Source: JBHOQS01 sp042408875
GTDB taxonomy: Bacteria > Chloroflexota > UBA11872 > JBHOQS01
Direction: 5' to 3'
DNA: 64,000 nucleotides
Assembly: GCA_042408875.1 (NCBI GenBank)
Contig: JBHOQS010000027.1
Coordinates: 310,001-374,000 of the forward strand
The notes below the pieces were generated by a model, which did no database searches, had not been told where the DNA came from, and was given only the letters and a program-made list of their open reading frames with translations. Below are positions 15,508 through 23,208 of this stretch, in pieces (position 1 is the first letter of the stretch; the number at the start of each line of letters is the position of its first letter). The position numbers were made by a program, and so were the translations under genes.

Positions 15508-15801
15508 AGCGAGGCAACTTTTGCAGGGGTTCCGCCGGCACGGCGCGCCCACTGGGAGCTCGTGAGGGCCGATCGCCCCTGGTGCAGCAGGCGCACCGCC
15601 TCGAAAGCAGGATCGTCGTAGCGGCTAGACCTCCTGCCGCTGCCCGGCACGGCGGCAGGTGCTTGACCCCGATGCAGGATGCTCCAGGGCAGCGCCGCGC
15701 GTTCGTGAGCGTGTGTTGCATCTTCAGAGAGTGTTGCACATCCAGGGTATGACGTGTGTGACGCGTGTCGCGCGAAGGACGGCGAACAAGGATAACGAAC
15801 A

Positions 15802-16158
15802 ATGAGCAGTCTTGTCATCCAGCAGCTCGATCGCGAGCAGATGCGTTCGGACCTGCCGGAGTTTGGGCCCGGCGACACGGTCCGCGTCTATGTACGTATT
15901 ATCGAGGGTGGGAAGGAGCGCACCCAGGCCTTTGAAGGTGTAGTGATCCGGTTGCAAGGGGCGGGCCTAGGGCGCACTTTTACAGTGCGGCGCATCTCGC
16001 ATAACGTCGGTGTGGAGCGCACCTTCCTGCTTCACTCGCCGCGGCTGGAGCGCATCGAGGTGATCCGGCGCGGCAAGGTGCGGCGAGCGCAGTTGTACTA
16101 TCTGCGTAAGCTCATCGGCAAGGCAGCGCGCATTAAAGAACGCCGCGCACCGCGGTAG
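15802..16158 (+). CDS. rplS: Large ribosomal subunit protein bL19
   Basis: 118 residues, full length for bL19. The Pro-Glu-Phe-Gly-Pro-Gly-Asp-Thr-Val-Arg-Val segment near residue 19, Arg-Thr-Gln-Ala-Phe-Glu-Gly-Val-Val-Ile and Phe-Thr-Val-Arg-Arg-Ile-Ser are diagnostic. The basic C-terminal Lys-Leu-Ile-Gly-Lys-Ala-Ala-Arg-Ile-Lys-Glu-Arg is the rRNA-binding tail. bL19 sits at the interface between the two ribosomal subunits. rnhB follows after 16 bases, a common bacterial order; rpsP and trmD, often upstream, are absent here. Confidence 0.98.
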   Translation: MSSLVIQQLDREQMRSDLPEFGPGDTVRVYVRIIEGGKERTQAFEGVVIRLQGAGLGRTFTVRRISHNVGVERTFLLHSPRLERIEVIRRGKVRRAQLYYLRKLIGKAARIKERRAPR

Positions 16159-16174
16159 CGTCACCTGGACACGT

Positions 16175-16945
16175 TTGCACGCACGGGCGGTGGCCGAAGC
16201 GATCGCTTCGCCATATTCAGGCACGAGGAGTATCCACCGCAAGCCCGCGCCGTTTCACCTGGCCGGCTTGGCCTGGGAGACGGCCTTACGGGTGGATGGT
16301 GTGCTCGTGGCGGGCGTGGACGAGGTGGGGCGCGGCTGCTGGGCCGGCCCGGTGCTGGCTGCGGCAGTGATCCTGCCGCGGTACTGCTACGTGCACACCG
16401 AGCTGCTGCAAGGCGCCCGTGACTCGAAACAGCTCCAGCCTCCCCAGCGCGAGCTGCTCTGCGCGCGCATCCTGGAGCTGGCGCTGGGCATCGGGATTGG
16501 CCTGCGCTCGGCTGCTTTCATCGACACCCATGGGATCGTTGCCGCCAGCCGCGCGGCCATGCTTGAGGCGGTCCAGGGCCTGCAGGTCTCGCCTGATTTG
16601 CTGCTGGTTGATGCAGTCGCCCTGCCGGACGCCGGTATTCCCTACCACGCGCCTACCCGCGCTGACGATACTTACCTGTGCGTCGCGGCGGCATCGATCG
16701 TGGCGAAGGTCCTGCGCGACCGGTTGATGGTTGGGCTCGATGCTGTGTACCCTGGCTACGGCCTGGCGTCCCACAAGGGCTACGGCACGCCCGCGCACAT
16801 GCGGGCGCTACTGCGCCTGGGGGTCAGTCCGCTGCACCGGCGCTCGTTCGCCCCGGTGCGCTACCTCGTCGGCGTGTGTGACCAGGCGCCGGCGCTTCCC
16901 CCGCCGGCTAGGAGCCGGCTGCCGGATGTCCATCAGTGCGTCTAA
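16175..16945 (+). CDS. rnhB: Ribonuclease HII
   Basis: 256 residues from TTG 16175; GTG 16190 is an alternative, and the N-terminal 40 residues are not conserved. Asp49-Glu50 in Gly-Val-Asp-Glu-Val-Gly-Arg-Gly is the metal-binding DEVGRG motif. Asp-Ser-Lys follows near residue 87, and Val-Asp-Ala near residue 148 supplies the next catalytic Asp. The Ala-Ala-Ala-Ser-Ile-Val-Ala-Lys-Val motif completes the active site. The enzyme removes ribonucleotides from DNA and RNA-DNA hybrids. The C-terminus is a little longer than usual and Pro-rich. Confidence 0.95.
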   Translation: MHARAVAEAIASPYSGTRSIHRKPAPFHLAGLAWETALRVDGVLVAGVDEVGRGCWAGPVLAAAVILPRYCYVHTELLQGARDSKQLQPPQRELLCARILELALGIGIGLRSAAFIDTHGIVAASRAAMLEAVQGLQVSPDLLLVDAVALPDAGIPYHAPTRADDTYLCVAAASIVAKVLRDRLMVGLDAVYPGYGLASHKGYGTPAHMRALLRLGVSPLHRRSFAPVRYLVGVCDQAPALPPPARSRLPDVHQCV

Positions 16946-17019
16946 ACTGTTATACTCAGGGTGCCAGGAGATTCCGTCGCCGTGACAGCGCGGCAGACCA
17001 AGTGGCGAGGAGGTGTACC

Positions 17020-17619
17020 ATGGCTTCGGAGGCTCAGGCGCCCCAGACAGGCCAGACCGGTGGGATCGGTGCAACCATTCGACGGCTGCTCTTTGGCTGG
17101 TGGGAGGAACGGCAGCGTGCGGCCCTGGAGGCCGCGGCCGCGGCAGAGCGCCAGCGGCAGGAGATGCTGGCCTGGCTTGAGAACGAGTTCGCGGACGTCA
17201 AGCCAGTCGTGGTGAAGAAAGAGGTCGTTTCAACAGGCGCGGCGCGCGCTGGTATGCTCACCACGATCAGCCACGCGGTGTCCTTTGGCAAGTCATTCAT
17301 CACGGTGGACCTGGCACCGGCGGACCGGCCGCGCGGTCACCTGAGCCAGGTCGAGGCGTGGGCGCGCTACCGGCCAGCGCCGAACGCGCCGGAGCAAGTG
17401 CTACACTTCACCATGCTCAGTGGCACCCGCTGGAGCGTGCTGGAGTCCTCGGAGGTCGGCAAGTTCGAGCTGGAGGCCGATACCCAGCGCACACTGCCGC
17501 CGAACTGCGATGTGCGGCTGTACGTCATCGGCGAGGTGACGGCTGAGGCAGGACAGCAGCAACAGCAGCACGCTATCGTTAAGCGCGTCTACGATTTTCA
17601 CACTGGTGAGCTGGTCTGA
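17020..17619 (+). CDS. Protein of unknown function, coupled to the enolase-superfamily gene
   Basis: 199 residues from ATG 17020, chosen for the GAGGAGG directly upstream. Residues 20-65 are a helical, Ala/Gln/Glu-rich segment likely to form a coiled coil after Leu-Phe-Gly-Trp-Trp. The rest is predicted beta-rich with Gly-Lys-Ser-Phe-Ile-Thr-Val-Asp-Leu and ends with a Gln run and Asp-Phe-His-Thr-Gly. No known domain is recognised. Its TGA (17617-17619) is immediately followed by the GTG start of the next gene, so the two are very likely co-translated. TATACT at 16951 may be its -10. Confidence 0.7.
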   Translation: MASEAQAPQTGQTGGIGATIRRLLFGWWEERQRAALEAAAAAERQRQEMLAWLENEFADVKPVVVKKEVVSTGAARAGMLTTISHAVSFGKSFITVDLAPADRPRGHLSQVEAWARYRPAPNAPEQVLHFTMLSGTRWSVLESSEVGKFELEADTQRTLPPNCDVRLYVIGEVTAEAGQQQQQHAIVKRVYDFHTGELV

Positions 17620-19008
17620 GTGCAGAGCGATATCCGCGTCCTCGAGGTCACGCCGTACTTCTCGTACGAGCGGGCGCGCACGCCGCTGAAGTTCGGCGCG
17701 GTGGTTGTCGAGGAGTGTCTCTTGTGCCACGTGCGCGCCCGCGTGGAGACCCATCGCGGGCACGTGGCGGATGGCTGGGGGGCCATGTTCCTTATGGACT
17801 TCTGGGCCTTCCCCAGCCCTCGGGTGCCGCACGCCGAACGCGAGCGGGCGATGCGCCTGCTCACAGAGCGCTACTGCCGCCTGGTCGCCGGCTACCCTGG
17901 CTATGCTCATCCCGTCGATATTTTCCTGGAGCTGGAGGGCGAGCTCCAGCGGCTCACCCGCGCCATAAGCGCTGAGCTTGCGCTGGCCGAGCCAGTGCCC
18001 TTCCTGGGAGCGCTGGTGAGCGCCTCGCCGGTCGATGCCGCTCTCCACGACGCCTTCGGCAAGGCGAACGGCATCTCCTCGTACGATGGCTACGGCCCTG
18101 AGCACATGGCACACGACCTGGGCCACTACCTCGGCCCAGCCTTCCGCGGGCAGTACATCAGCCAGTACCTGCGCCCACGCTTCCTGCCGGAGCTGCCGGT
18201 CTTTCACCTGGTGGGCGGCCTGGACAAGCTCCGCCGCAGCGAGGTGACGGCGGACGACCCCCAGGACGGGCTGCCCAACTCGCTCGATGACTGGATCGCT
18301 CGCGATGGGCTGCGCTGCCTCAAGGTCAAGCTGCGCGGCACGGACCTCGCCTGGGACCTGGAACGCCTGCTCGAAGTGGTGGCGGTAGCGCGCGAGGCGC
18401 AGGCCCGGCACGGCATCCGCGAGCTCTGGCTGACCGCCGACACCAACGAGCAGTGCGAGAGCCCGGCGTACATGGTCGAGCTCCTGCGCCGGCTGCGCGA
18501 GCGCGATCCTATGGCCTACGAGTCGCTGCTCTATGTCGAGCAGCCCACCGAGCGCGACCTGCGCGCCCACCGCTGGGATATGCGCGAGCTGGCTGCCTTG
18601 AAACCGGTCATCGTGGACGAGAGCCTGACCAGCCTGGAAGACTTCGACCTGGCGATGGAGCTCGGCTGGTCGGGCATCGCCCTGAAGGCCTGCAAGGGGC
18701 ACTCTGCGTCCGTGCTTTTCGCGGCGCGCGCCCGGGCAATGGGCGTGCCCTACACTGTACAGGACCTCACCAACCCCGGCATCGCCCTCACGCACTCGGT
18801 GGGCCTGGCTGCCCGGCTGTACACCCTCAAGGGCGTGGAAGCTAACTCCCACCAGTTCTTCCCGCGCACCTCCGACCCCGAGCGCAAGGTGCACCCCGGC
18901 ATCTTCGAGCGGCGCAACGGCGTCCTGCGCACGGACAGCCTAAACGGGCCCGGCCTGGGCCATCGCGTCGAGGAAATCCCGCGGGAGATATTCAGGGCTA
19001 CTACGTAA
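17620..19008 (+). CDS. Enolase-superfamily enzyme (mandelate racemase/muconate lactonizing type)
   Basis: 462 residues, beginning at GTG directly after the upstream stop. The C-terminal barrel shows Lys-Val-Lys-Leu-Arg (catalytic Lys on strand 2), Asp-Thr-Asn-Glu (first metal Asp), Tyr-Val-Glu-Gln-Pro (metal Glu), Val-Asp-Glu-Ser (third metal acid) and Leu-Lys-Ala-Cys-Lys-Gly-His on strand 6. The family abstracts a proton next to a carboxylate to dehydrate or racemise acid sugars and related acids. The protein is longer than typical 370-400 residue members, with extra N-terminal sequence. The substrate is not predictable. Confidence 0.85.
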   Translation: MQSDIRVLEVTPYFSYERARTPLKFGAVVVEECLLCHVRARVETHRGHVADGWGAMFLMDFWAFPSPRVPHAERERAMRLLTERYCRLVAGYPGYAHPVDIFLELEGELQRLTRAISAELALAEPVPFLGALVSASPVDAALHDAFGKANGISSYDGYGPEHMAHDLGHYLGPAFRGQYISQYLRPRFLPELPVFHLVGGLDKLRRSEVTADDPQDGLPNSLDDWIARDGLRCLKVKLRGTDLAWDLERLLEVVAVAREAQARHGIRELWLTADTNEQCESPAYMVELLRRLRERDPMAYESLLYVEQPTERDLRAHRWDMRELAALKPVIVDESLTSLEDFDLAMELGWSGIALKACKGHSASVLFAARARAMGVPYTVQDLTNPGIALTHSVGLAARLYTLKGVEANSHQFFPRTSDPERKVHPGIFERRNGVLRTDSLNGPGLGHRVEEIPREIFRATT

Positions 19009-19137
19009 TGCGTGCTGCGTAAACCACCCTGCCTCACCCACCGCGGGATAGCGGCTGCTCAGGGGGCGCTTTGGCGTCCTGCGTAGAGACGCATTACGTA
19101 GTACGTGTTATATTTTGTTTTTTTTTATTTGTTTTTT
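18999..19137. terminator. 15-bp inverted repeat plus T-rich tract between convergent genes
   Basis: TACTACGTAATGCGT (18999-19013) is exactly complementary to ACGCATTACGTAGTA (19089-19103), 75 bases apart. The left arm includes the TAA stop of the enolase gene. The right arm is followed by a run dominated by T (19113-19137). It may be a long-loop terminator, or the footprint of a small excised element. The PAP2-like gene stop is at 19136. Confidence 0.45.
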
Positions 19138-19792
19138 ATAACAGTCCTGCGCTGCGGAAGGCGCTGAAGACCAAGACAGTGATGCTGGGGGTGAGGGCGG
19201 CGCCTGCTGCAACCTGCCCCACGGTGTGCTTGCGCAGGACGACGCGCGCCCAGCAGACGAGCAGCACCAGCAGGAGGGCAGGCAGTGCTCGGGTGCCGAT
19301 AAGCAGAATCAACAGGGTGGCGCTGCCGCTGATGCTGCCGGCGTGGACGCTGATTTTCCAGAAGAGGTTGATAGTCCCGGCGGCCAGGCTGCTGAGCAGC
19401 GTAGCGGTGAAAGCCGCCACAAGCGGCGCCGGCGCGTGCAGCAGCGCCAGCACCGCCGTGCAGAGCACCAGGACGCTGCCGGAGAGCAGGTAGACCTGCG
19501 TGCGCTCCTCACGCAGCGACAGGTGCTTATCGCTGAACCGGCCCGACCGCACCCGCCGCCGCACGAACAGGTACACCGGCACAAGCGTCATGTACAGGCT
19601 GAGGAGCGACCACTTTAAGGCTTCGAGCAGCGTGGCGCTGCTGACGTAGGCGACCGTCAGCAAGACCGGCACCGCTGTGTACGGCGGGCTCAGCACGTCC
19701 GATACCCACGTCGCCAGCCTCTCCGCTGCCGTATGGTCCAGCCCTTCTGCGGAGCCAGACGCTGTGGTCAGGTGGTGAGAGGATCGATGCAC
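19136..19792 (-). CDS. PAP2-like membrane phosphatase
   Basis: 218 residues with about six hydrophobic helices. Lys-Ile-Ser-Val-His-Ala-Gly near residue 145 fits the central PAP2 motif (usually PSGH). Arg-Val-Val-Leu-Arg-Lys-His-Thr-Val-Gly-Gln-Val-Ala-Ala-Gly near residue 183 fits the third motif with its catalytic His. The first motif is degenerate (Arg-Glu-Glu-Arg). Family members dephosphorylate lipid phosphates such as undecaprenyl pyrophosphate or phosphatidic acid. It starts with GTG at 19792. Convergent with the enolase gene. Confidence 0.7.
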   Translation of the reverse strand: MHRSSHHLTTASGSAEGLDHTAAERLATWVSDVLSPPYTAVPVLLTVAYVSSATLLEALKWSLLSLYMTLVPVYLFVRRRVRSGRFSDKHLSLREERTQVYLLSGSVLVLCTAVLALLHAPAPLVAAFTATLLSSLAAGTINLFWKISVHAGSISGSATLLILLIGTRALPALLLVLLVCWARVVLRKHTVGQVAAGAALTPSITVLVFSAFRSAGLL

Positions 19793-20002
19793 TCAGCACT
19801 CCTCAAACGCGCCGCAGGCCAGCGTGTCACGGTCAGGCCGGCTACGCCGCCGACCCACCGTACTGCGGCCAGGGTCATGGTCAGGCGCCCGTTCAGGTCG
19901 TTGCATGCGGCCCGAAGACACAGCGGCCCACCGTGTGGCCGGTGGGCCAGTGGACGTCAGGATAAAGTGCTCAGCGCCGACTGCTGACGGATGCTTCCGA
20001 GG

Positions 20003-20075
20003 TGGGCGATGCAGGACTCGAACCTGCGACATCCACGGTGTAAACGTGGCACTCTCCCAACTGAGTTAATCGCCC
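20003..20075 (-). tRNA. tRNA-Val, anticodon UAC
   Basis: A full 73-nt cloverleaf: acceptor GGGCGAT/ATCGCCC with discriminator A, D arm with GTTGGGA loop, anticodon stem CCACG/CGTGG with loop TTTACAC (anticodon TAC), and T arm GCAGG-TTCGAGT-CCTGC. The CCA end is not encoded. A strong hairpin lies five bases upstream. Confidence 0.97.
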
Positions 20076-20080
20076 GCCGA

Positions 20081-20117
20081 CCCGGATAGGCAGGCTGGCC
20101 GCTTCTGCCTATCCGGG
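20081..20117 (-). other. Perfect 13-bp hairpin in the tRNA-Val leader
   Basis: CCCGGATAGGCAG (20081-20093) pairs exactly with CTGCCTATCCGGG (20105-20117) around an 11-base loop. It sits between the tRNA promoter and the 5' end of the tRNA, and also downstream of the solute-binding-protein gene. No T run follows, so it is more likely a processing or protective structure than a simple terminator. Confidence 0.7.
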
Positions 20118-20121
20118 GGTG

Positions 20122-20150
20122 AGTATAGCACAGGGCATAGGGCGCGGCAA
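20122..20150 (-). promoter_or_regulatory. Promoter for tRNA-Val
   Basis: On the minus strand TTGCCG (20150-20145), 17 bases, TATACT (20127-20122). Transcription would begin near 20115, inside the 13-bp hairpin, about 40 bases before the tRNA. Confidence 0.65.
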
Positions 20151-20162
20151 GGGAATGAAGAC

Positions 20163-21512
20163 CTATCCCCAGCCCTCTTTCAGGAGCGGATCGATCTCGC
20201 TCTTGGCCCGCAGCATTCCTTCGCGCACGCCCTGCTCGCGGTTGATGATGGCATTCATGTGCTTGTCAAAGATCTGCACTACCTCCGGGTAGCGCGGCAT
20301 GATAGGGAAGACCTCGGTCCACTCCAGCCCTTTAAAGTACGTCTCCTGATCCTCCCACGGCCGCAGGAACTGCTTGATCTCCTCGCTGCGAGCGTAGGAA
20401 CGCCGCGCCGTATAGGAACGCCCGCTGCGCATCACAATGGCCTGCCCGACCGGCGACGACCACAGCTTGGCATATTCCCAGGCAGCGTCCGGCTGCTTGG
20501 CCCCCTTGGGGATGCTGCTGCCCAGATCGTCGCCGCGGGTGGCATTGCGCTTCGGTCCGGTGGTGGCCAGGGCCATCCCAGGCGGCCATGAGACGGTCAA
20601 TAGCGTCGGCACAGAGAAGCGCCCGCCCAGGATCATGCCCTGCCGGCCGCTGACCCAGATGTCGGCGCCGGCAGCGCGCTGCTCCTCCGGGGTCGGCGCC
20701 ACCCCATAGCGGAGCACCAAATCAACGAGGAACTGAATGGCTTCAAGCGCAGGCGGCTCGTGCAGCAGGAATTCCTTGCGGTCATCGCTGAAGGGCTTGC
20801 CACCGTTCTGCCAGGTAAACTGCGCCACAGCCGAAATCAACCCCAGGTTGCGCTCGATGCCCCAGACCTTGGTGCGCGGATCATCGCCTTTGGTGATCCG
20901 CCGCGTGACATCTAGCAAGGTCTGCCAGGTCCAGTTGCCCTGTTTGACCAGCACATCGGGCGTGGGCACGCCGGCTTCCTCGAAGATCTGCCGGTTGAAG
21001 TAGTAGGCGTTCGAGCTGGCCGACGAGGGGAGGCAGTGCATCTCCCCGTTCCAGGTGTAGGCCTTGATCGCGCTGGGCCAGAAGTCGTTGAGATCGATCT
21101 TGTCCCGCTTGATATAGGCGCCCAGGCCCATGGTCAGCCCCGGGGCAATGAAGGTGAGCGACGTGCGCACACGGTTCCAGTAGAGGTCGGGCGGGTCGCC
21201 GGCCGCATGCAGCACCCGCAGCTTCTCGGTCAGCTCAGCATCGTTGGGCACGCGGATCGCATCGACCTTGACGTTGGGGAAGCGCTCCTCGAAGGCGGCG
21301 ATGACCGAGTCGTGCATCTCGGTCTCGGGACCGGGGGCGCTATTGATCAGGATGCGCAGCACGATGTTTCCCTTGAGCTGCGGCGCCTGCGCGGGCGCGG
21401 GCCCGCTGGTCTCCTGGCGCCGGCAGGCCGCCAGCACTGGCGGCAGCAATGTCCCTGCGATAAGCACACGACGGGTGAGCCGGCTGGTCATTCGTTGGCG
21501 GTCGCGGTCCAT
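20163..21512 (-). CDS. Extracellular solute-binding lipoprotein (sugar ABC transporter type)
   Basis: 449 residues from ATG 21512, chosen because GGGAGGG lies six bases upstream. Residues 1-30 are a lipoprotein signal with twin Arg, a hydrophobic core and lipobox Leu-Ala-Ala-Cys30. The mature part has the family 1 periplasmic-binding layout: Pro-Asn-Val-Lys-Val-Asp near residue 76, Asp-Pro-Pro-Asp-Leu-Tyr-Trp, and Tyr-Tyr-Phe-Asn-Arg-Gln-Ile-Phe-Glu-Glu-Ala-Gly. Such proteins deliver oligosaccharides to an ABC importer. No permease or ATPase gene is adjacent, so it is an orphan. Confidence 0.92.
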   Translation of the reverse strand: MDRDRQRMTSRLTRRVLIAGTLLPPVLAACRRQETSGPAPAQAPQLKGNIVLRILINSAPGPETEMHDSVIAAFEERFPNVKVDAIRVPNDAELTEKLRVLHAAGDPPDLYWNRVRTSLTFIAPGLTMGLGAYIKRDKIDLNDFWPSAIKAYTWNGEMHCLPSSASSNAYYFNRQIFEEAGVPTPDVLVKQGNWTWQTLLDVTRRITKGDDPRTKVWGIERNLGLISAVAQFTWQNGGKPFSDDRKEFLLHEPPALEAIQFLVDLVLRYGVAPTPEEQRAAGADIWVSGRQGMILGGRFSVPTLLTVSWPPGMALATTGPKRNATRGDDLGSSIPKGAKQPDAAWEYAKLWSSPVGQAIVMRSGRSYTARRSYARSEEIKQFLRPWEDQETYFKGLEWTEVFPIMPRYPEVVQIFDKHMNAIINREQGVREGMLRAKSEIDPLLKEGWG

Positions 21513-21629
21513 GGCCATCCCTCCCATACCCGCGTCCATACCTGCGGGTCGCTCACGGTAATCGCCCAAAACGATCGGTCGTTGGGGCGATACTACCGTA
21601 CTACCGAGACAGCCTCCTGAAGCAGGAGC

Positions 21630-21658
21630 ATTATACGCATCTCCCGGCTGGGGGTAAA
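21630..21658 (-). promoter_or_regulatory. Promoter for the solute-binding protein
   Basis: On the minus strand TTTACC (21658-21653), 17 bases, a perfect TATAAT (21635-21630). The leader down to the start at 21512 contains an inverted repeat CTCCT-GAAGC-AGGAG (21614-21628) and a direct repeat ACTACCG, possible operator sequences. Confidence 0.55.
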
Positions 21659-21669
21659 CGGCCGCGCTA

Positions 21670-21698
21670 TTGCAAACCGGCCTGCTTCCGCCTACAAT
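21670..21698 (+). promoter_or_regulatory. Promoter for the aminotransferase gene
   Basis: TTGCAA (21670-21675), 17 bases, TACAAT (21693-21698), 48 bases before the GTG start. It lies back to back with the solute-binding-protein promoter, so one regulator could serve both genes. Confidence 0.65.
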
Positions 21699-21746
21699 CG
21701 GCCCGTCAGACCAGCGAGAAGTGGCGCTTCGAGGAGGAAGCTAGAC

Positions 21747-22949
21747 GTGCCAGTGCCGGTCGACTCTGTTCAGCTAGGGGAGCTTGCGCCTCCGGCGCGC
21801 ATCCTGCTCGGGCCGGGCCCCTGCAACGTCGACCCGCGGGTGCTGCGCGCTATGCAGGCGCCCATCGTCGGGCATCTCGATCCGGCCTATCTCGCCGTGA
21901 TGGACGAAACCCAGACGCTGCTGCGCCGGGTGTTCCAGACGGCCAACGAGGTCACGCTGCCGATCAGTGGCACAGGGTTCGCCGGTGCCGAGGCCGCCAT
22001 CGCGAACCTGGTCGAGCCGGGCGACCGCGTCGTGGTCTGCGTCAACGGCTTCTTCGGTGAGCGCATGGCTGGCATCGCGCGCCGCTGCGGCGCCGACGTG
22101 CACACCGTCGAGGCGGAGTGGGGACGGATTATCGAGCCGGACGACGTGCGCCGGGCGCTCCAAGCCGGCCCGGCACGCGTCGTAACCATTGTGCTAGGCG
22201 AGACCTCCACAGGCGTGCTCCAGCCTGTGGAGGAGATCGGGCACATCGTCCGCGAGTACGAGGCGCTGTTCGTCGTAGACGCCGTAACTCCGCTGGGTGG
22301 CCATCCAGTGTGCGTCGATGCCTGGGGCATAGATATCTGCCATAGCTGCTCGCAGAAGTGCCTGGGCTGCGTGCCCGGCCTTGCGCCGATCACCGCCGGC
22401 GAGCGGGCGATGCGCCGTATGCGCACACGCCGCCGGCCCGTGCAGAGCTTCTACTACGACCTCTCCGAGCTCATGCGGTACTGGGGGCCGGAGCGCTTCT
22501 ACCACCATACATCGCCGATCCTGCTGGTGTACGCGCTGCGCGAGGCGCTGCGTGTGATCGACGAGGAAGGCCTGGAGCCGCGCTTCAGGCGGCACTGCCT
22601 TAACGGTGAGGCACTGCAAGCCGGCTTGGAGGCAATGGGCCTGCGCCTAGTGGCCCAGGAAGGCCATCGGATGAAAGTCCTCACCACGGTGTATCTGCCC
22701 GACGACACCGATGAAGCGGCCGTGCGCGGAACGCTCCTTAACGAATTCAACATCGAAGTAGGCGGCGGGCTCGGCGCGCTGAAGGGGCGCGTCCTGCGCA
22801 TTGGGCTGATGGGCGCGTCGTCTACCCGGGCCAACGTCCTGCTCGTGCTGTCGGCGCTCGAACAGGTGCTGCGCCGGCAGGGCTATCACTGCCCGCCGGG
22901 AGCTGGCCTGCAGGCAGCGCAGGCGGTCTTCGCGCAGGAGAGGGGATAG
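21747..22949 (+). CDS. PLP-dependent aminotransferase, alanine/serine-glyoxylate type
   Basis: 400 residues, GTG start 21747 with AGGAGGAA upstream. Class V fold: Leu-Leu-Gly-Pro-Gly-Pro near residue 20, Ser-Gly-Thr-Gly near 75, and Val-Val-Asp-Ala-Val-Thr with the PLP ring Asp near 174. Ser-Gln-Lys-Cys-Leu-Gly near 202 carries the Schiff-base Lys. The family transfers an amino group from Ala or Ser to glyoxylate, giving glycine. Some bacterial homologues instead act in purine/ureide or phosphonate pathways, so the exact substrate is not fixed. It is an isolated gene. Confidence 0.9.
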   Translation: MPVPVDSVQLGELAPPARILLGPGPCNVDPRVLRAMQAPIVGHLDPAYLAVMDETQTLLRRVFQTANEVTLPISGTGFAGAEAAIANLVEPGDRVVVCVNGFFGERMAGIARRCGADVHTVEAEWGRIIEPDDVRRALQAGPARVVTIVLGETSTGVLQPVEEIGHIVREYEALFVVDAVTPLGGHPVCVDAWGIDICHSCSQKCLGCVPGLAPITAGERAMRRMRTRRRPVQSFYYDLSELMRYWGPERFYHHTSPILLVYALREALRVIDEEGLEPRFRRHCLNGEALQAGLEAMGLRLVAQEGHRMKVLTTVYLPDDTDEAAVRGTLLNEFNIEVGGGLGALKGRVLRIGLMGASSTRANVLLVLSALEQVLRRQGYHCPPGAGLQAAQAVFAQERG

Positions 22950-23208
22950 GTCTTCCACCCAGGCGGGGCTCTGCCCTTCGGCCCATAGCCGCTCATCCCC
23001 CGGGCCGTTGTAGCGACCAGAGGGATCAGCATACCCTGTCCCTGGCGGCCCCTTCCGTGTAGTGCGTTTCCTCTCAGAGGTTCAGAGGTGCGCCTGCTGC
23101 CGGACGGCCGGCGCAGCGAGGCTCCCGGTCAGGCTGTGCCATCATGACATCGCTCTTGAGCAGACGAGTCTTGACGTGAACGGATGCATCCTGAACGGAG
23201 GTATGCAT

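Noticed and set aside
15508..15801. Ribosomal protein leader regulating rplS
   Set aside because: The leader is long and has hairpins, but no known L19-leader motif could be matched by eye.
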